Shown here: positions 5,517 through 7,548 of the stretch, in pieces
Layout: every line of letters starts with the position of its first letter
Position numbering within the stretch: the first letter of the stretch is position 1
Assembly: GCA_002414905.1 (NCBI GenBank)
Contig: DIAY01000290.1
Coordinates: 1-7,548, forward strand
DNA: 7,548 bases
Reading direction: 5' to 3'
DNA from: Holophagales bacterium UBA5066
GTDB taxonomy: Bacteria > Acidobacteriota > Thermoanaerobaculia > UBA5066
Notes under the pieces: generated by a model
What the model saw: the letters and a program-made list of their open reading frames with translations, nothing else
What the model was told of the DNA's origin: nothing
Databases searched by the model: none
Translations under genes and position numbers: made by a program

Positions 5517-6302
5517 TCAGCTGGTTCGGTGGAGGATGCCTTCGAGGGCCGTCCGGGCGTCGGTCTTTCCGTCGCGGTACTTGACGATCACCGCCGCCGA
5601 GATGGAGAGGCCCCTGACGTGTGCCCAGGAGCCCGGCGCGGGGCGGGAGCCCGGAACGACGACGGCGCCCTGCGGAACGGTGAGGAGTCCCGCTTCCGTG
5701 GCCCTCAGCTCGCACTCGTTCACGAGGTCGTAGACCACGCTCGACGCGGTCAGAATGACTCCCGCGGCGAGGACGGCGCGGGAGCGGACGCGAACCCCCT
5801 CGTAGAGGCCCACGCCCCCGCCCACGAAGACGTCGTCCTCGACGACGACCGGGAGCGCACCGACCGGCTCGAGGACCCCGCCGATCTGCGCCGCGGCGGA
5901 GAGGTGGACTCTTCTGCCCACCTGAGCGCAGGAGCCCACGAGGGCGTGACTGTCGATCATCGTCCCCTCGCCGACGTACGCGCCGACGTTCACGTAAGCC
6001 GGCGGCATGATGACGACGCCCTTCGCGACGAAGGCGCCGCGCCGGATCGCCGTCCCACCGGGAACGACGCGAACGCCCGGCGGCAGCTCGGCGCGGGGCG
6101 GCAGCGTGTCGCGGTCGCGGAAGGCGAAGAGCGGCGCCGGAAGGTCCGTGTCGACTCCCAGGTGAAACGCACGGAGGATCCCCTGCTTCACCTCGGCGTT
6201 CACGCGCCAGCCGTCTCCGTCGGGCTCCGCCGCTCGCAGCTCGCCCCGCTCGAGACGGTCGAGAAGGGCGAACACCTCGTCCCTCGAGAGCTCGCCGCTC
6301 AC
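5517..6302 (-). CDS. dapD: 2,3,4,5-tetrahydropyridine-2,6-dicarboxylate N-succinyltransferase
   Basis: Transfers succinyl from succinyl-CoA to tetrahydrodipicolinate, the first committed step of the succinylase branch to diaminopimelate and lysine. The 261-residue protein (E. coli 274) has a short helical N-domain, then a left-handed β-helix of hexapeptide repeats from about residue 78 to 185, and a C-terminal part ending near ISAAVIVKYRDGKTD. The core MPPAYVNVGAYVGEGTMIDS, GSCAQVGRRVHLSAAAQIGG and VLEPVG is typical DapD. Asp117 aligns without gaps with E. coli Asp141, but the position of E. coli Glu189 is Gly165 here (GGGVGLYEG); Glu168 three residues on is kept. The start is GTG 6302, overlapping the dapA stop as GTGA, with GAGGAGG (complement of 6307-6313) four bases upstream. 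The reading frame stays open upstream to about 7094, but that part is dapA shadow. Confidence 0.93.
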   Translation of the reverse strand: MSGELSRDEVFALLDRLERGELRAAEPDGDGWRVNAEVKQGILRAFHLGVDTDLPAPLFAFRDRDTLPPRAELPPGVRVVPGGTAIRRGAFVAKGVVIMPPAYVNVGAYVGEGTMIDSHALVGSCAQVGRRVHLSAAAQIGGVLEPVGALPVVVEDDVFVGGGVGLYEGVRVRSRAVLAAGVILTASSVVYDLVNECELRATEAGLLTVPQGAVVVPGSRPAPGSWAHVRGLSISAAVIVKYRDGKTDARTALEGILHRTS

Positions 6303-7243
6303 GAAGCCTCCTCGACCACGTTCCCCGCGTCGTCGAGGAGACCGGCTTCCTTCAGGGCCTCCTCCATGAGCTTGTGCTGGCCCTTCGAGAACGGGACGAG
6401 CGGGAGCCGCAGGACGTCGTGAATCAGCCCGAGCCGGTGCAGCGCCCACTTCACCGGGATCGGGTTCGACTCGCGGAAGTTCGCCCGCATGAGCGGGAGC
6501 AGCTTCGCCTGGAGCCGTACCGCCTCGTCCCGCTCGCCCGTGAGCGCGGCTTCGACCAGGGCGACGAGGAGCGCCGGCGCCTCGTTCGAGACGACGGCGA
6601 TGACGCCGTCGGCCCCGCACGCGATCATCGGGAGCGCGAGCGAGTCCTCCCCGGAGAGGACGGAGAAGCCCGCCGGCCGGTGTCGCAGGATCTCGCACGC
6701 CTGGTCGAGGCTCCCCGAGGCCTCCTTGACCGCGCAGATCCGCGGGTCCTCCGCGAGCGCCAGGACCGTCTCGGGGAGCATGTTCACGCCCGTACGCCCC
6801 GGGACGTTGTAGGCGACGACCGGCAGGTGCCCCGCGTCGGCCACCGCGCGGAAGTGCTCGAGGAGGCCTCGCGGCGTCGGCTTGTTGTAGTAAGGCGTCA
6901 CGACGAGGAGGGCATCGGCGCCCGCCTTCCGGCACCGGTCGGCCAGCTTCTGGGACTTCCGCGTGTCGTTCGATCCGCAGCCGGCGATGACCCGGATGGC
7001 GCGTCGAGCCCCTCGCGCCTCCTCGACCGTCACCGCCACGACCCGCTCCTGCTCGTCGGGATCGAGGGTCACCGCCTCGCCCGTCGTGCCGCACGGAACG
7101 ACGCCGGCGACGCCCGCCGCGATCTGGCGACGCACGAGCTTCCTCAGCGCCGGCTCGTCGAGGTCGCCCTTCTGGGTGAACGGGGCCACGAGCGCCGTGA
7201 AGACCCCCGAGAGGTGGATGTGCGCCGGATCGTGCGTCTTCAT
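6299..7243 (-). CDS. dapA: 4-hydroxy-tetrahydrodipicolinate synthase
   Basis: Condenses pyruvate with aspartate semialdehyde, the entry step to diaminopimelate and lysine. The 314-residue (β/α)8 barrel has the Schiff-base Lys173 in AVKEASG and Tyr145 in VAYNVPGRTG, corresponding to E. coli Lys161 and Tyr133. It also has Arg150, the GTTGE motif at 52-56, and PYYNKPTPRG (117-126) bearing the inter-subunit tyrosine. The catalytic set is therefore complete. The N-terminus is SGVFTALVAPFT, the family's first strand. I choose ATG 7243 because AGGAG (complement of 7250-7254) stands six bases before it and it overlaps the dapB stop as ATGA. An open frame continues upstream to 7309, but that stretch lies within dapB and adds no family sequence. 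dapD follows with a GTGA overlap. Confidence 0.96.
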   Translation of the reverse strand: MKTHDPAHIHLSGVFTALVAPFTQKGDLDEPALRKLVRRQIAAGVAGVVPCGTTGEAVTLDPDEQERVVAVTVEEARGARRAIRVIAGCGSNDTRKSQKLADRCRKAGADALLVVTPYYNKPTPRGLLEHFRAVADAGHLPVVAYNVPGRTGVNMLPETVLALAEDPRICAVKEASGSLDQACEILRHRPAGFSVLSGEDSLALPMIACGADGVIAVVSNEAPALLVALVEAALTGERDEAVRLQAKLLPLMRANFRESNPIPVKWALHRLGLIHDVLRLPLVPFSKGQHKLMEEALKEAGLLDDAGNVVEEAS

Positions 7244-7548
7244 GCCGTTCTCCTGTCGAGGAAGTCGTCGAACGTGAGAGGCCCCGAGAGACCGCACCTC
7301 ACGAGCCATTCGGCGGCCTGGACGGCGCCGAGGGCAAAGATGCCCCGGGAACGGGCCCGGTGGACGAGCTCGATCGACTCGTCCGGCCCCTCGAAGACGA
7401 GGACGTGCTCCCCCGGCTGCCCGCCGTGGCGCAGTGACACGATCGGGATCTCCTCCCCCGCTTCCCGTCCCACGCCGACGGACTCGGCGATCGCCTTCGC
7501 CGTCCCTGAGGGCGCGTCCATCTTGGCGGAGTGGTGGCGCTCCACGAT
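7240..7548 (-). CDS. dapB: 4-hydroxy-tetrahydrodipicolinate reductase, C-terminal part (5' end outside window)
   Basis: Reduces the DapA product with NAD(P)H to tetrahydrodipicolinate, the substrate of DapD. Only the last 102 residues are visible; the N-terminal Rossmann nucleotide-binding domain lies beyond the right edge. The visible part opens IVERHHSAKMDAPSGTAKA, the DapB signature with the catalytic His (second residue pair HH) and Lys equivalents of E. coli His159 and Lys163, and the substrate-binding SGT. The C-terminal domain follows with SLRHGGQPGEHVLVFEG, ESIELVHRARSRGIFALGAV and AAEWL, ending at TGA 7242-7240. The frame is open from the window edge, so the start cannot be seen. It is the first visible gene of a dapB-dapA-dapD run with 4-base overlaps, matching three linked pathway steps. 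Confidence 0.94.
   Translation of the reverse strand: MVERHHSAKMDAPSGTAKAIAESVGVGREAGEEIPIVSLRHGGQPGEHVLVFEGPDESIELVHRARSRGIFALGAVQAAEWLVRCGLSGPLTFDDFLDRRTA

Noticed and set aside
6303..7094. Upstream half of the long open frame containing dapD, suggesting a 525-residue fusion
   Set aside because: This part is antisense-free shadow of dapA in another frame, rich in Arg, Gly and Pro. dapD has its own ribosome site and GTG at 6302.
7244..7309. N-terminal extension of dapA to 7309
   Set aside because: The extra 22 residues lie within dapB coding sequence and are not DapA-like; ATG 7243 has a good ribosome site.
1..7548. tRNA, rRNA, CRISPR array, insertion sequence or prophage signals
   Set aside because: No cloverleaf-like sequence, regular repeat-spacer pattern, transposase or integrase coding, or terminal inverted repeats were seen on reading either strand.

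Overview
The window is very GC-rich bacterial chromosome, densely packed, with G/C at almost every third codon position and frequent GTG starts. The gene types (an Rrf2-led sulfate ABC operon, a dapB-dapA-dapD run, a PilZ gene, and a β-rich conserved protein of unknown function) fit a free-living Gram-negative-type bacterium. The protein style reminds me of Acidobacteriota or a similar high-GC phylum, but that is an impression; nothing here fixes the taxonomy.

Layout. 1-636 (+): the C-terminal 211 residues of a conserved protein of unknown function, cut by the window edge. 676-1017 (-): a small single-domain PilZ protein, convergent with the first gene; a strong 15-bp hairpin at 661-694 sits between them and overlaps the pilZ 3' end. 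1018-1214: a 197-bp divergent intergenic region carrying a putative promoter and two overlapping inverted repeats just before the next gene. 1215-5434 (+): a five-gene operon, rrf2 regulator - cysP/sbp - cysT - cysW - cysA, in which every junction is a 4-base GTGA or ATGA overlap. 5435-5516: a short convergent spacer. 5517-7548 (-): dapB (cut by the right edge) - dapA - dapD, also joined by 4-base overlaps.

How they work together. CysP captures sulfate (or thiosulfate) in the periplasm, CysT and CysW form the channel, and CysA powers import. The leading Rrf2 protein is the obvious candidate to sense sulfur status and to repress its own operon through the inverted repeats at 1178-1207. It contains no cysteine, so it cannot hold an Fe-S cluster as IscR does. 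The dap genes encode three steps from aspartate semialdehyde toward meso-diaminopimelate and lysine by the succinylase route.

I did not find a clearly new biological system. The points most worth a second look are the operator architecture and CTG start of the Rrf2 gene, the cysteine-free Rrf2 protein, a DapD with glycine where E. coli has the reported catalytic Glu189, the hairpin whose loop holds the pilZ stop codon, and the unassigned protein at the left edge.
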